From the NCBI RefSeq assembly GCF_014208105.1, contig NZ_JACHMQ010000001.1, positions 992,001-1,056,000 on the forward strand: DNA of 64,000 nucleotides. The letters are read 5' to 3'. Below, one piece after another: positions 34,944 to 42,889 of this stretch. The stretch is from Actinomadura coerulea (lineage in GTDB: Bacteria; Actinomycetota; Actinomycetes; Streptosporangiales; Streptosporangiaceae). Position numbers and translations under genes: made by a program. Position 1 is the first letter of the stretch; the number at the start of each line of letters is the position of its first letter. The notes beneath the pieces were generated by a model. It was given only the letters and a program-made list of their open reading frames with translations, made no database searches and had not been told where the DNA came from.

Positions 34944-35317
34944 CGATCACCCTGAACCACGCGAGCGTGACGGCCGCCGACAACGACGAGGCGGCCCGCT
35001 TCTTCGCCGCCGTCATGGGCCTGGAGTACACCGGCCCGCACCCGCACGCGCGGCACTTCGTCCCGATCCGCGTGAACGAGGGGCTCACCCTCGACTTCAT
35101 GACCGTCGCCTACCCGCAGGGCCACCACCTCGCCTTCGACGTGGACGCGGCCACCTTCGACGCGGTCGTGGACCGCCTCGACGCCCGCGAGATCCCCTAC
35201 GGCGACGACCCCGCCCACGCCGACAGCGGCCGCGTCGCCGAGAACCACCCGCTCGGCGGCCGCGGCCTGTACTTCTCCGACTCCAGCGGCAACCTCTACG
35301 AGCTCATCTCGCCGTGA
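34940..35317 (+). CDS. VOC-family (glyoxalase/dioxygenase-like) protein
   Basis: A 125-residue vicinal-oxygen-chelate protein with two beta-alpha-beta-beta-beta modules. Probable metal ligands are His 7 (TLNHASV), a His of GHHLAFDV and the Glu of GNLYELISP. Cotranscribed with the TetR gene through an ATGA overlap with AAGGAAG upstream. Function may be detoxification of a ligand sensed by TetR, or binding only. Its 3' end overlaps the tail of the opposing LLM gene by 14 bp. Confidence 0.88.
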   Translation: MTITLNHASVTAADNDEAARFFAAVMGLEYTGPHPHARHFVPIRVNEGLTLDFMTVAYPQGHHLAFDVDAATFDAVVDRLDAREIPYGDDPAHADSGRVAENHPLGGRGLYFSDSSGNLYELISP

Positions 35318-36209
35318 CCGTCTTCAGGAACGCCCGCGTGCGCCGGTCGCCCGGCATGTACTCGGCGGCGACGAAATCGGTGACGCCCGCCTCGGACAGC
35401 TCCGCCAGCCTCGCCGCCACCGCGTCCTCGTCCCCGACGACGGCCATGTCCTTCGGCCCCTCCACGCCTTCCCGGTCCATCATCGCCCGGTAGGACGGCA
35501 GCACCCCGTACACCTCGAAGGTCTCCCCGGCCTGCTCCCGCGCGCGCTCCACGTCACCGGTGACGCACACGGGCAGGACGCACACGACGCGCGGCGCGTC
35601 CCGTCCGGCCGCCTCGGCCGCCGCCGTGATGGTCGGCACGATGTGCTCGCGGACGGTGACGGGGCCGGTCATCCACAGCACCGTCCCGTCCGCCCGCTCC
35701 GCCGCCAGCTTCAGCATCTTCGGGCCGAGCGCGGCCAGCAGCAGCGGCACCCGCCCCTCGTTCGGCACGCTCAACCCGATGTTGCCGCTCAGCGTCTCGC
35801 CCGTGAAGGAGGCGTTCTCCCCTTCGAGCAGCGGCGCCAGCACCGAGAGGTACTCGTCCATGTGCCGCAGCGGCCTGCCGAAGTCGTACCCGTACATGTC
35901 CTCGATGACGATCTTGTGGGACAGCCCGACGCCGAGGGTGAACCGTCCCCGCAGCGCCAGCGCGGTCGTCCTCGCCTGCTGCGCCAGCACGGCCGGATGC
36001 CGCGGATACGTCGGCACCACCGCCGTCCCCAGCTCGATCCCGGACACCCCGCTCCCCGCCACGGCCAGCGCGGTCAGCGCGTCCACCCCGAAGATCTGCG
36101 ACATCCACGCCGAGGAGAACCCGTCGTCCGCCGCGCGCCGCACGTCGTCCGCCAGCTTCCCCAGCGCCTCGACCCCGCCCCGCTCGTTGAGCAGCACACC
36201 GACCCGCAC
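35304..36209 (-). CDS. LLM-class flavin/F420-dependent oxidoreductase
   Basis: A 301-residue luciferase-like TIM barrel: MRVGVLLNERGGVEALGKLA, SAWMSQIFGVDALTALAVAG, ELGTAVVPTYPRHPAVLAQQ, FTLGVGLSHK and LLLAALGPKMLKLAAERADG followed by TVLWMTGP. This pattern is common for F420-dependent members in actinomycetes. GTG 36209 is supported by GGGAGG five bases upstream. Monocistronic; the substrate is unknown. Confidence 0.9.
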   Translation of the reverse strand: MRVGVLLNERGGVEALGKLADDVRRAADDGFSSAWMSQIFGVDALTALAVAGSGVSGIELGTAVVPTYPRHPAVLAQQARTTALALRGRFTLGVGLSHKIVIEDMYGYDFGRPLRHMDEYLSVLAPLLEGENASFTGETLSGNIGLSVPNEGRVPLLLAALGPKMLKLAAERADGTVLWMTGPVTVREHIVPTITAAAEAAGRDAPRVVCVLPVCVTGDVERAREQAGETFEVYGVLPSYRAMMDREGVEGPKDMAVVGDEDAVAARLAELSEAGVTDFVAAEYMPGDRRTRAFLKTVTAR

Positions 36210-36300
36210 CAGGACCTCCCAGAGAGATAACCAGACCCTTACACGACCTTCTCCCTACCTAAGCGCCCCGCCCCGGCCGCCACAAGCGGGACACCCGGCA

Positions 36301-36341
36301 GGCCGGAAGCCCGGCACCCGGGAGGTGCCGGGCTTCCGGCC
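36301..36341. terminator. Perfect 18-bp stem hairpin
   Basis: GGCCGGAAGCCCGGCACC (36301-36318) is perfectly complementary to GGTGCCGGGCTTCCGGCC (36324-36341) around a five-base loop. It lies just downstream of a leftward gene fragment (stop at 36349-36347), whose transcript it would end, and upstream of the LLM gene. Confidence 0.8.
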
Positions 36342-36346
36342 CGCTG

Positions 36347-36460
36347 TCAGGACCGGGCGGGAAGGCGGTCGGCGACCTCGACCCGCAGGACGGTGGTCTT
36401 CACCTCTCCGGCGCCGCTCTCGGCCGTGCCGATCCAGTCCCCGCCGCCGGGGCGGGGCGT
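36347..36460 (-). pseudogene. C-terminal fragment of an unidentified gene
   Basis: The minus frame reads GGGDWIGTAESGAGEVKTTV, then LRVEVADRLPARS and a stop right at a strong terminator, with native codon bias. Upstream of about 36460 the frame becomes Cys/His-rich low-bias sequence without a start. This looks like the surviving tail of a gene truncated by rearrangement. The family is not recognised. Confidence 0.35.
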
Positions 36461-36585
36461 GACTGGAGGGACGGCCCGTCCAAGCTTCCATTGCTCTACT
36501 GCAACTGGCGCGCACAATGCGCATGCGTCGTGCCGTCTACCGGGTGCTGTCGGCACTGCCAGGGCACCGCCTTCGCAGCCTGTGT

Positions 36586-36921
36586 TCAGCTGCCTTCGGG
36601 GTCGCCGGCGTGGGGGGCGTGTTCCCGGGCCAGTTTCCGGTCGTTGTCGGCCCACCTGCGATGGCGGGCGGCTGACTGGAGGTGCAGTTCCGCCTCTTCG
36701 GGGTGGACGGTGGCCATCTCCTCCAGGAGCAACGCGGCGCGGTCGTGGGCCCGCGCCGACGAGACCATCGCCTGCTGCGCGTACTCCTCGGCCTCGCGCC
36801 TGCACTCCGAGGCCGACGCGGAGGCTTCGGGACCGTCCGGCAGCCGCGTCGCCGCGCCGCGTTCGCCGGCTCGCCGCGCACGGCGCGCCTTCACCCCAAG
36901 CGTGCGGTCTTCGCTGTCCAT
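36586..36921 (-). CDS. Small hypothetical helical protein
   Basis: A 111-residue charged, helical protein (AAEYAQQ-like and LLEEMATVHPEEAELHLQSA segments, then RHRRWADNDRKLAREH). Short Glu/Arg/Ala-rich proteins of this kind recur in actinomycetes, often with repeats of a His-Arg-Ala-Asp pattern; no function is known. The start at ATG 36921 (MDSEDRTLGV) is tentative: the frame is open to 37023 but the upstream part is AT-richer and of different composition. No clear ribosome site. Confidence 0.5.
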   Translation of the reverse strand: MDSEDRTLGVKARRARRAGERGAATRLPDGPEASASASECRREAEEYAQQAMVSSARAHDRAALLLEEMATVHPEEAELHLQSAARHRRWADNDRKLAREHAPHAGDPEGS

Positions 36922-37316
36922 ACCAGCCAATCCGACGACAAAGCCCGTCGACCAACCAGCCCACCAGACACGCTTGTCTTCTACCCGGCACCATGTCCTT
37001 TCAGCCCACTCCGGGGGACACATACCTAATCCGTCATTTCCCTATGGACGGCCATGGGGGCACGGAGGTCCGGGACAACGTGCCGGACGAAAGACGGGTC
37101 GAGGGGGCGGCAGTAAAAGTGTTGACGTTCGCGGCATCTTTGTGACCTTGAGCTGGGAAGGAAGGGAGTCGTCTTTGGTGCGGGCGTCATTTCCGGCCGG
37201 GAAACAGTGGCCTCCTTGGCCGTCCGTGACCATGGAGCCGGTCCGCGGTCGGCTTCGCCGACGCGTCCGGGAGGGTGCTCCTCCGGACATCGCAGCCGAT
37301 GAGCGATCATTGAAGC
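36922..37316. other. Non-coding stretch, composition less GC-rich
   Basis: About 395 bases with no supportable gene on either strand. GC content is lower than in the flanks and short frames lack codon bias or ribosome sites. It probably contains promoters for the flanking genes; none could be placed with confidence. Confidence 0.5.
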
Positions 37317-38117
37317 GTGGTGACTCCCGAACCGCTCACCCTCTACACCGCCGACGGTGTCCGGATCGACGCGGGCCACACGCCTTTCGACGGCGAGGTC
37401 TGCTTCGTCCTGGCGCACGGCTTCACCTGCTCGTGGCGCCAGCCCGCGCTGCGCCGGATCGCCGCGGCCCTCGGCCGGCACGGCGGAGTGATCGGGCTCG
37501 ACCTCCGCGGGCACGGCCGGTCGGGCGGCCACTCCACGGTCGGAGACCGCGAGGTGCTCGACGTCGACGCGGCGGTCGCGGCGGCCCGCCGGCGGGGATA
37601 CGAGCGGATCGTCACGACGGGGTTCTCCATGGGCGGCGCCGTCGTCGTCAGGCACGCGGCGTTGCACGGCGGGGTGGACGCCGTGATCTCGGTCAGCGCG
37701 CCCGCACGCTGGTACTACCGCGGAACGGTGCCGATGCGGCGCGTGCACTGGGTGATCGAACGGCGTGCGGGGCGGATGGCGGTCCGCCTGGCGCGCGGCA
37801 CGCGGATCGCGCCCAAGGGCTGGGATCCCGTACCGGAGGCACCGCACGAGGTCGCCGGACGGATCGCCCCGGTGCCGCTGCTGGTCGTCCACGGGGCCTC
37901 GGACGCGTTCTTCCCCGTCGAACACGGCCAGCAGCTTTACGAGGCGGCGTCCGACCCGAAGGAACTGTGGATAGAACCGTCCTTCGGCCACGCCGAGGTC
38001 GCGGCCGCTCCTGACCTGATCAACCGCATGGCCGTATGGGCGGCGAAGGCGGTCTCCGCAATGCCGGCTCCGCCGGTCCCGACTGGTGAACCGCCCGAGC
38101 GCCGAACTCGCGACTAG
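37317..38117 (+). CDS. Alpha/beta hydrolase
   Basis: A 266-residue serine hydrolase: oxyanion region VLAHGFTCSW, DLRGHGRSGGH, nucleophile elbow TTGFSMGGAVV, acid region VVHGASDAFFPVEHG and the His of SFGHAEVA. Both tandem GTGs (37317, 37320) can serve as start; no strong ribosome site. Likely an esterase or lysophospholipase-type enzyme; the substrate is unknown. Monocistronic. Confidence 0.87.
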   Translation: MVTPEPLTLYTADGVRIDAGHTPFDGEVCFVLAHGFTCSWRQPALRRIAAALGRHGGVIGLDLRGHGRSGGHSTVGDREVLDVDAAVAAARRRGYERIVTTGFSMGGAVVVRHAALHGGVDAVISVSAPARWYYRGTVPMRRVHWVIERRAGRMAVRLARGTRIAPKGWDPVPEAPHEVAGRIAPVPLLVVHGASDAFFPVEHGQQLYEAASDPKELWIEPSFGHAEVAAAPDLINRMAVWAAKAVSAMPAPPVPTGEPPERRTRD

Positions 38118-38200
38118 CGTTTCACCTGGGAAAACTCGAAGTTATCCACATTCTCGGGGCCGCCCGCCCCGGAACCGCCGGGCGAGGCATCATCCATTCC

Positions 38201-38935
38201 ATGGACGGATTCACCCTCACCTGGAAGCGAACGGCCGCCGGCACGATCATTCCCATCGGACCGGACGCCTACTTCGTCCCCGTCAGAGGCGCCGGGCTTG
38301 CCGCACGCGCCGCGGCGTTGAGCGGCGTCCTTCCCCCGGAAGTCGTCATCGCTCGGCGTACGGCCGCATGGATTTGGGGTCTGGACGTATTGCCCCCGGG
38401 AGTGAACGAGCTCGACTGGGACGTCGATCTCATCAGTTCACGAGCCCGCGAGGGGCCGCCGGCCCCCGTCCCGGTCACCGCCGACAACGTCGAACTGCCG
38501 CCCGACCATGTAGTGAAGGAATCCGATGTACGCCTCACGTGCCCGGTCCGCACCGCACTCGACTGCGCCCGCTGGCTCCCCCGCTACGAGGCGGTCGCGG
38601 CCCTCGACCAGTTCCTGCGGCGAGACGTCGACGCCGGCGAACTCACCGCGATGGCCCGGACCGGCTACCGCGAGTTCCGCGTGGGTCTCGAATACGACGG
38701 CGAACGCCACCACACCGGCCGAGAGGCCAGGGCCCACGACGCGCACCGCCGAGACTGGCTCGCCAAGGAGATGGGCTGGGAGGTCATCCCCATCACCAAG
38801 AACTTCTTGACCCGCCCCGCCCCCTACCTGGGGGCCCTCCTGACGGCGCTGCACCAGCGCGGCTGGCGACCCGACAACGCCACGATGGAGCACATGGCCG
38901 CCCGCCTGGCGCACCTCGAACGCCGCCCGCACTGA
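38201..38935 (+). CDS. AbiEi-like/DUF559 endonuclease-fold protein with internal gap
   Basis: A 244-residue protein. The N-terminal part resembles the AbiEi-type antitoxin/DUF559 family common in actinobacteria (VVIARRTAAWIWGLDVLPPG, LTCPVRTALDCARWLPRYEA). The C-terminal part is the DUF559 (Vsr-like) nuclease core (RVGLEYDGERHH, DAHRRDWLAKEMGWEVIPIT). Family members usually have about 60-70 more residues between these, including the first acidic residue of the nuclease site (E..LR region). Here ELTAMARTGYREFRVGLEYD joins directly, so an in-frame deletion probably removed it and nuclease activity is doubtful. ATG 38201. Confidence 0.75.
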   Translation: MDGFTLTWKRTAAGTIIPIGPDAYFVPVRGAGLAARAAALSGVLPPEVVIARRTAAWIWGLDVLPPGVNELDWDVDLISSRAREGPPAPVPVTADNVELPPDHVVKESDVRLTCPVRTALDCARWLPRYEAVAALDQFLRRDVDAGELTAMARTGYREFRVGLEYDGERHHTGREARAHDAHRRDWLAKEMGWEVIPITKNFLTRPAPYLGALLTALHQRGWRPDNATMEHMAARLAHLERRPH

Positions 38936-38938
38936 ACG

Positions 38939-39319
38939 TCAAGAGTCTCCGATGTCGGACGGTTCTCCGTCGTCGAGGAGATGGACCAGCCGCTTGGGGG
39001 CGATGAGCCGGTAACTGTCCTCGATCAGCTCGGCCATCTCATCCCAGTCGTGGTCGACGTCGAGCCGTGCGCCGACCCAGCCCTTCGCGCCCACGTACTT
39101 CGGGACGAAGAAGCGCTCGGGCGCCTCCGCGCCCAGAGCCTCCTGCACGCCTGCCCCGGCCTTGAACGTCAAGGACAGGCCGTCCTCGGAGGTCATCGCG
39201 AACAGCTTGTCGCGAACACGGAAGGAGGGAGCCGTGTGACCGCCGAAAGGCTTCTCCGTCACCTCCGGCAACGACATGCAGATCTCTCGAATCCTGGTCA
39301 CGGCGTCAAAGTCGTTCAT
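38939..39319 (-). CDS. MmcQ/YjbR-family protein
   Basis: A 126-residue MmcQ/YjbR (CyaY-like fold) protein: EICMSLPEVTEKPFGGHTAP, FRVRDKLFAMTSEDGLSLTF, KGWVGARLDVDHDWDEMAEL and LIEDSYRLIAPKRL. These are typically DNA-binding-like or of unknown role. ATG 39319 has GGAGAAGGAGG seven bases upstream and overlaps the stop of the upstream VOC pseudogene (ATGA), so the transcript starts in the broken gene. Confidence 0.9.
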   Translation of the reverse strand: MNDFDAVTRIREICMSLPEVTEKPFGGHTAPSFRVRDKLFAMTSEDGLSLTFKAGAGVQEALGAEAPERFFVPKYVGAKGWVGARLDVDHDWDEMAELIEDSYRLIAPKRLVHLLDDGEPSDIGDS

Positions 39320-39726
39320 CGCCGATTCCTCCTTCTCCAGGCGACATGACCGCGGGGCGGCTGCTCGATGAGGCAGGCGTGACGCCGCAGCACACAGAAC
39401 TCGTTCCTTTCGGCTCCGCGAGCACGATCCACGGCACGTCGGCGGACGGGCCGATGTCGGCGCGGCGGGCACCGAGGGCGAGGATGCGCCGCACCTCTGC
39501 CTCTTGGTCGTCCGGGTCGAGGTCTATGTGCAAGCGGTTCTTCGCGGGTCTTCGTGCCGTCGTCCCGGATGAAGCACAACCCGGGATAGGCGTGCGGGTC
39601 CGCGCCGCCGATGACCTCGTCGTCCGATCGGTAGAGGACCGGCTGGTTGAGGACGGCCGCCCAGAACCCGGCGGGCGCCGACGGCTCACGAGGGTCGATG
39701 ACCAGGTGAGAGAAGCGCGATGCCAT
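39316..39726 (-). pseudogene. VOC-family gene with two compensating frameshifts
   Basis: From ATG 39726 the frame encodes FSHLVIDPREPSAPAGFWAA, VLNQPVLYRSDDEVIGGADP and HAYPGLCFIRDDGTKT, a normal VOC N-terminus. After about 39544 the family sequence continues one frame over (KNRLHIDLDPDDQEAEVRRI, ADVPWIVLAEPKG), and near 39406 it returns to the first frame with NEFCVLRR. One extra and one missing base explain it. The conceptual protein would be about 136 residues. Either decay or assembly error; the downstream YjbR gene remains intact. Confidence 0.75.
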
Positions 39727-40088
39727 CCCCAGAGGCTAGCCGCAGGGTGTGACGCCGCGAAGAGGGCGAAAGCGCTGGCATGTCCGGTGATGGACGCGGC
39801 CCTGGGAAGCGGAGGGCGTCCACTCCGGCGGCGCCGAAGCCTGCTCCTCACCGGATCCTCACCGCCCCGGCAATACGGCAGAGCCCAGTCCTTCCACTCT
39901 GCGGAAGGAGACTTCTGAACCAAACTGCTCGCAAGGTTCCGAGAGAACGCGTTGATGGCCTGAGGCCAGGTTCGCTCCCCTGGGCGTGCACGGCGTCTCA
40001 ACGGGCGTGCGCGCTTGGCGCGCCCCCTTGGCGTCCGCGGTTGGCATGTGGGTGGGGGTTGTGGGTGGTTTGTGGGGGCGTTTGGGTG
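39727..40088. other. Non-coding stretch with a G/T-rich tract
   Basis: About 360 bases without a supportable gene. From about 40040 to 40110 the plus strand is almost only G and T (GTGGGTGGGGGTTGTGGGTG and similar), continuing into the 3' end of the next minus-strand gene. No hairpin terminator was seen. Confidence 0.5.
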
Positions 40089-41039
40089 TTACGGAGTGGG
40101 GTGTAGGGCTTGGTGGAGGGCGGCGGTGCGGTCGGCGGTCATGCGTTGGGTGATGGGGGCTTCTGTGATCATGGTGGAGCCGTGGAAGGTGCCGGGGTAG
40201 TGGTGCAGTTCGGTCGGGACGCCCGCCTGGATCAGGCTCTGCGCGTAGGCCAGGCCCTCGTCGCGCAGCGGGTCGAACTCGCAGGTCGTGACGTAGGCGG
40301 GCGGCAGCCCTGACAGGTCCTCGGCGCGGGCGGGGGCCGCGTAGGGGGAGACGCCGTCGGTGCCCCGGACGCCCTTGCCCAGGTAGTAGTCCCAGCTGAG
40401 CTCGGCGTTGGGGCGGTGCCAGATCGGTGTGTCGGTGAAGGCGCGCATGGACGGGGTGTCGAGCCGGTCGTCCAGTTCCGGGACGCCGAGGAACTGGAAG
40501 CGCAGCGGAGGGCCGCCCCGGTCGCGGGCGAGGAGGGCGACGGCCGCGGACAGTCCGCCGCCCGCGCTCTCGCCGCCCACCGCCAGCCGGTCCGGGTCGA
40601 TCCCGAGGCCGGCGGTGTTCGCGGCGGTCCAGGTGAGGGCGGCATAGCAGTCTTCGAGTCCGGCCGGGAAGGGGTGTTCGGGAGCGAGGCGGTACTCGAC
40701 GGAGACCACCACGGCGCCGACCTCTGCAGCGAGAGCGGTCGCCTCGTCGGAGGACATGTCGATGCCGCCCAGGACGAATCCGCCCCCGTGGATGTGGACG
40801 AGCCCGGGGAGGACGCCGGTCCGGTTCGCCGGCGCGTAGACGCGAAGCGCGATGTCCGGTGCGTTCCGCGGCCCGGGAATGGTGAGGTCGCGGGTCTCGA
40901 CTGGTGCGGGAGGGACGTATTCCGGCGTACCGGCGAACAGGTCCTTCTCGTCCCGGCGGGTCTGCTCGATGTCGACGATCGAGAGGCGCGGGATCCGTGC
41001 CATCCACGGGAGGAGGTCCGGATCGTAGGCGTAGGGCAC
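40089..41039 (-). CDS. HSL-family alpha/beta esterase/lipase
   Basis: A 316-residue hormone-sensitive-lipase-type esterase: LVHIHGGGFVLGG oxyanion motif, VEYRLAPEHPFPAGLED, nucleophile elbow VGGESAGGGLSAA, acid in CEFDPLRDEG and His in YPGTFHGSTM. The catalytic triad is complete. GTG 41039 is chosen for GGAG seven bases upstream and normal family length. Monocistronic; substrate unknown. Confidence 0.92.
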   Translation of the reverse strand: MPYAYDPDLLPWMARIPRLSIVDIEQTRRDEKDLFAGTPEYVPPAPVETRDLTIPGPRNAPDIALRVYAPANRTGVLPGLVHIHGGGFVLGGIDMSSDEATALAAEVGAVVVSVEYRLAPEHPFPAGLEDCYAALTWTAANTAGLGIDPDRLAVGGESAGGGLSAAVALLARDRGGPPLRFQFLGVPELDDRLDTPSMRAFTDTPIWHRPNAELSWDYYLGKGVRGTDGVSPYAAPARAEDLSGLPPAYVTTCEFDPLRDEGLAYAQSLIQAGVPTELHHYPGTFHGSTMITEAPITQRMTADRTAALHQALHPTP

Positions 41040-41237
41040 CTCGGGGCTCCTTTCGGCAGGGGCGCCACCAGTGTCGGACGATTCGCGCCTCCTGCCCAGC
41101 CGGCTTCCGAGCACCGGTCTCACCGATCCGTTATTGCCAGACTGATCATCCGTAGGCAGCCTCTGAGGTATGGGAGACGCGAACCCCACCGTCCTTGCCC
41201 GGGCTCCCGCCGCCGCGCGCGGTGACGGGAGGCGGCG

Positions 41238-41882
41238 ATGAGCTTTTCCGAGTACCTCTCCGAACGCTGGCCCGAGATCGCCCGGATGATGGGCGAGCAC
41301 GCCGAGGTGGTCCTGATCGCCGTCGCCGTCGCGGCGGTGGTCGGGATCGGGCTCGGCGTCGCGGTCGAGGGGCGGCCGAGGGCGAGGGGGCTGGCGCTCG
41401 GCGTCACCGGCACCATGCTGACCGTCCCGTCGCTCGCGCTGTTCGGGCTGCTCATCCCGCTGTTCGGGCTGGGCCTGGCCCCCACGATCACCGCGTTGGC
41501 GCTGTACGCGGTGTTCCCGATCCTGCGCAACACCATCACCGGGCTGGACGGTGTGCCGGGCGCGGTGGAGGAGGCGGCGCGGGGGATGGGGATGAGCCCG
41601 CTGAGCCGGATGGTGCGGGTCAGGCTGCCGCTGGCCTGGCCGGTCGTGCTCACCGGCGTCCGGGTCGCCACGATCATGACGGTGGCGATCGCGGCGATCG
41701 CCGCCGCCGTGGCCGGGCCGGGGCTGGGCGAGCTGATCTTCGGGGGGCTGTCGCGCATCGGCGGCGCCAACGCGCTGAACGACACCCTCGCCGGAACGCT
41801 CGGCGTCGCCGTCCTGGCGCTCGCCCTGGACGCGCTGTTCGTCCTGCTGTCCCGGCTCACGACCTCCAGGGGGCTGCGATGA
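41238..41882 (+). CDS. Compatible-solute ABC transporter permease (OpuBB/OpuCB-like)
   Basis: A 214-residue BPD-type permease with about six membrane segments. The coupling region EEAARGMGMSPLSRMVRVRL precedes PLAWPVVLTGVRVATIMTVA. First gene of a permease-ATPase-permease-binding protein operon, the OpuB/OpuC/OsmU arrangement for glycine betaine, carnitine or choline. ATG 41238 follows GGGAGG. Its stop overlaps the ATPase start (ATGA). Confidence 0.93.
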   Translation: MSFSEYLSERWPEIARMMGEHAEVVLIAVAVAAVVGIGLGVAVEGRPRARGLALGVTGTMLTVPSLALFGLLIPLFGLGLAPTITALALYAVFPILRNTITGLDGVPGAVEEAARGMGMSPLSRMVRVRLPLAWPVVLTGVRVATIMTVAIAAIAAAVAGPGLGELIFGGLSRIGGANALNDTLAGTLGVAVLALALDALFVLLSRLTTSRGLR

Positions 41883-42889
41883 CCGAACCCGCCGCGACCG
41901 AGACCACGCGCGCCGCCCCGGCCGGACGGGAGATGATCCGGCTGGAGGGCGTCACCAAGCGGTATCCCGGGCAGGACGCCCCGGCCGTCGGCGATCTCAC
42001 GCTCAGCGTCCGGGACGGGGAGATCGTCGTGCTGCTGGGCCCGTCCGGCTGCGGCAAGACGACCACGCTGCGCCTGATCAACCGGCTGATCGAACCGACC
42101 TCGGGCCGCATCCTGCTCGACGGGGAGGACGTCACCCGGGCCGACCCCGACCGGCTGCGCCGCCGCATCGGCTACGTGATCCAGCAGGTCGGGCTGTTCC
42201 CGCACATGACGATCGCCGCGAACGTCGGGGTCATCCCGCGGACGCTCGGCTGGGACGGCGGGCGCGTCCGCGCCCGCGTCGACGAGCTGCTCGACATGGT
42301 CGGGCTCGATCCCGGCACCTACCGCGGCCGGTACCCGAAGGAGCTGTCGGGCGGGCAGCAGCAGCGCGTCGGGGTCGCCCGCGCCCTCGCCGCCGACCCG
42401 CCCGCGATGCTGATGGACGAGCCGTTCGGCGCACTCGACCCCGTCACGCGGGAGCGGCTCCAGGACCACTTCCTGGAGCTCCAGGCCCGGATCGGCAAGA
42501 CGATCGTGCTGGTCACGCACGACCTCGACGAGGCGCTGAAGCTCGGCGACCGGATCGCGATCCTCGGGCAGGGGGCGAGACTCGTGCAGTACGACACGCC
42601 CGCGGCGATCCTCGCCGAGCCGGCCGACGGGTTCGTCGCGGAGTTCGTCGGAGCGGGCGCCGCGATGCGGCGGCTGCGGCTGGTGGAGGTCGGCTCGATC
42701 GGGTTGCTGCCCGCCGGGGAGGGGGCCCCGGCCGCGACCGTCCGCGCCGGCCAGTCCCTGTACGAGGCCCTCGACGCGATGCTCCGCGCCGGGGCGGAGA
42801 CCGCCACCGTCCTGGACGAGGACGGCCGCCCCGCGGGCGCGGTCTCGTGGTCGGCGATCGTCCGGCAGACCCCGGAGCCGAGGCCGTGA
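41879..42889 (+). CDS. Compatible-solute ABC transporter ATPase (OpuBA/OpuCA-like)
   Basis: A 336-residue ABC ATPase: Walker A LLGPSGCGKTTTLRLINRLI, signature LSGGQQQRVGVARALAADPP, Walker B MLMDEPFGALDPVTRERLQD and the H-loop VLVTHDLDEALKLGD. The ProV-type Q-loop is YVIQQVGLFPHMTI. After about residue 250 a partial CBS-like tail (LYEALDAMLRAGAETATVLD) remains, shorter than the tandem CBS of OpuA/OpuC used for ionic-strength sensing. ATG and GTG overlaps on both sides show tight coupling. Confidence 0.93.
   Translation: MTEPAATETTRAAPAGREMIRLEGVTKRYPGQDAPAVGDLTLSVRDGEIVVLLGPSGCGKTTTLRLINRLIEPTSGRILLDGEDVTRADPDRLRRRIGYVIQQVGLFPHMTIAANVGVIPRTLGWDGGRVRARVDELLDMVGLDPGTYRGRYPKELSGGQQQRVGVARALAADPPAMLMDEPFGALDPVTRERLQDHFLELQARIGKTIVLVTHDLDEALKLGDRIAILGQGARLVQYDTPAAILAEPADGFVAEFVGAGAAMRRLRLVEVGSIGLLPAGEGAPAATVRAGQSLYEALDAMLRAGAETATVLDEDGRPAGAVSWSAIVRQTPEPRP

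Noticed and set aside
38201..38935. A type IV toxin-antitoxin pair formed by the AbiEi-like protein
   Set aside because: No AbiEii-like nucleotidyltransferase toxin gene is adjacent; the next gene is a YjbR protein on the other strand.
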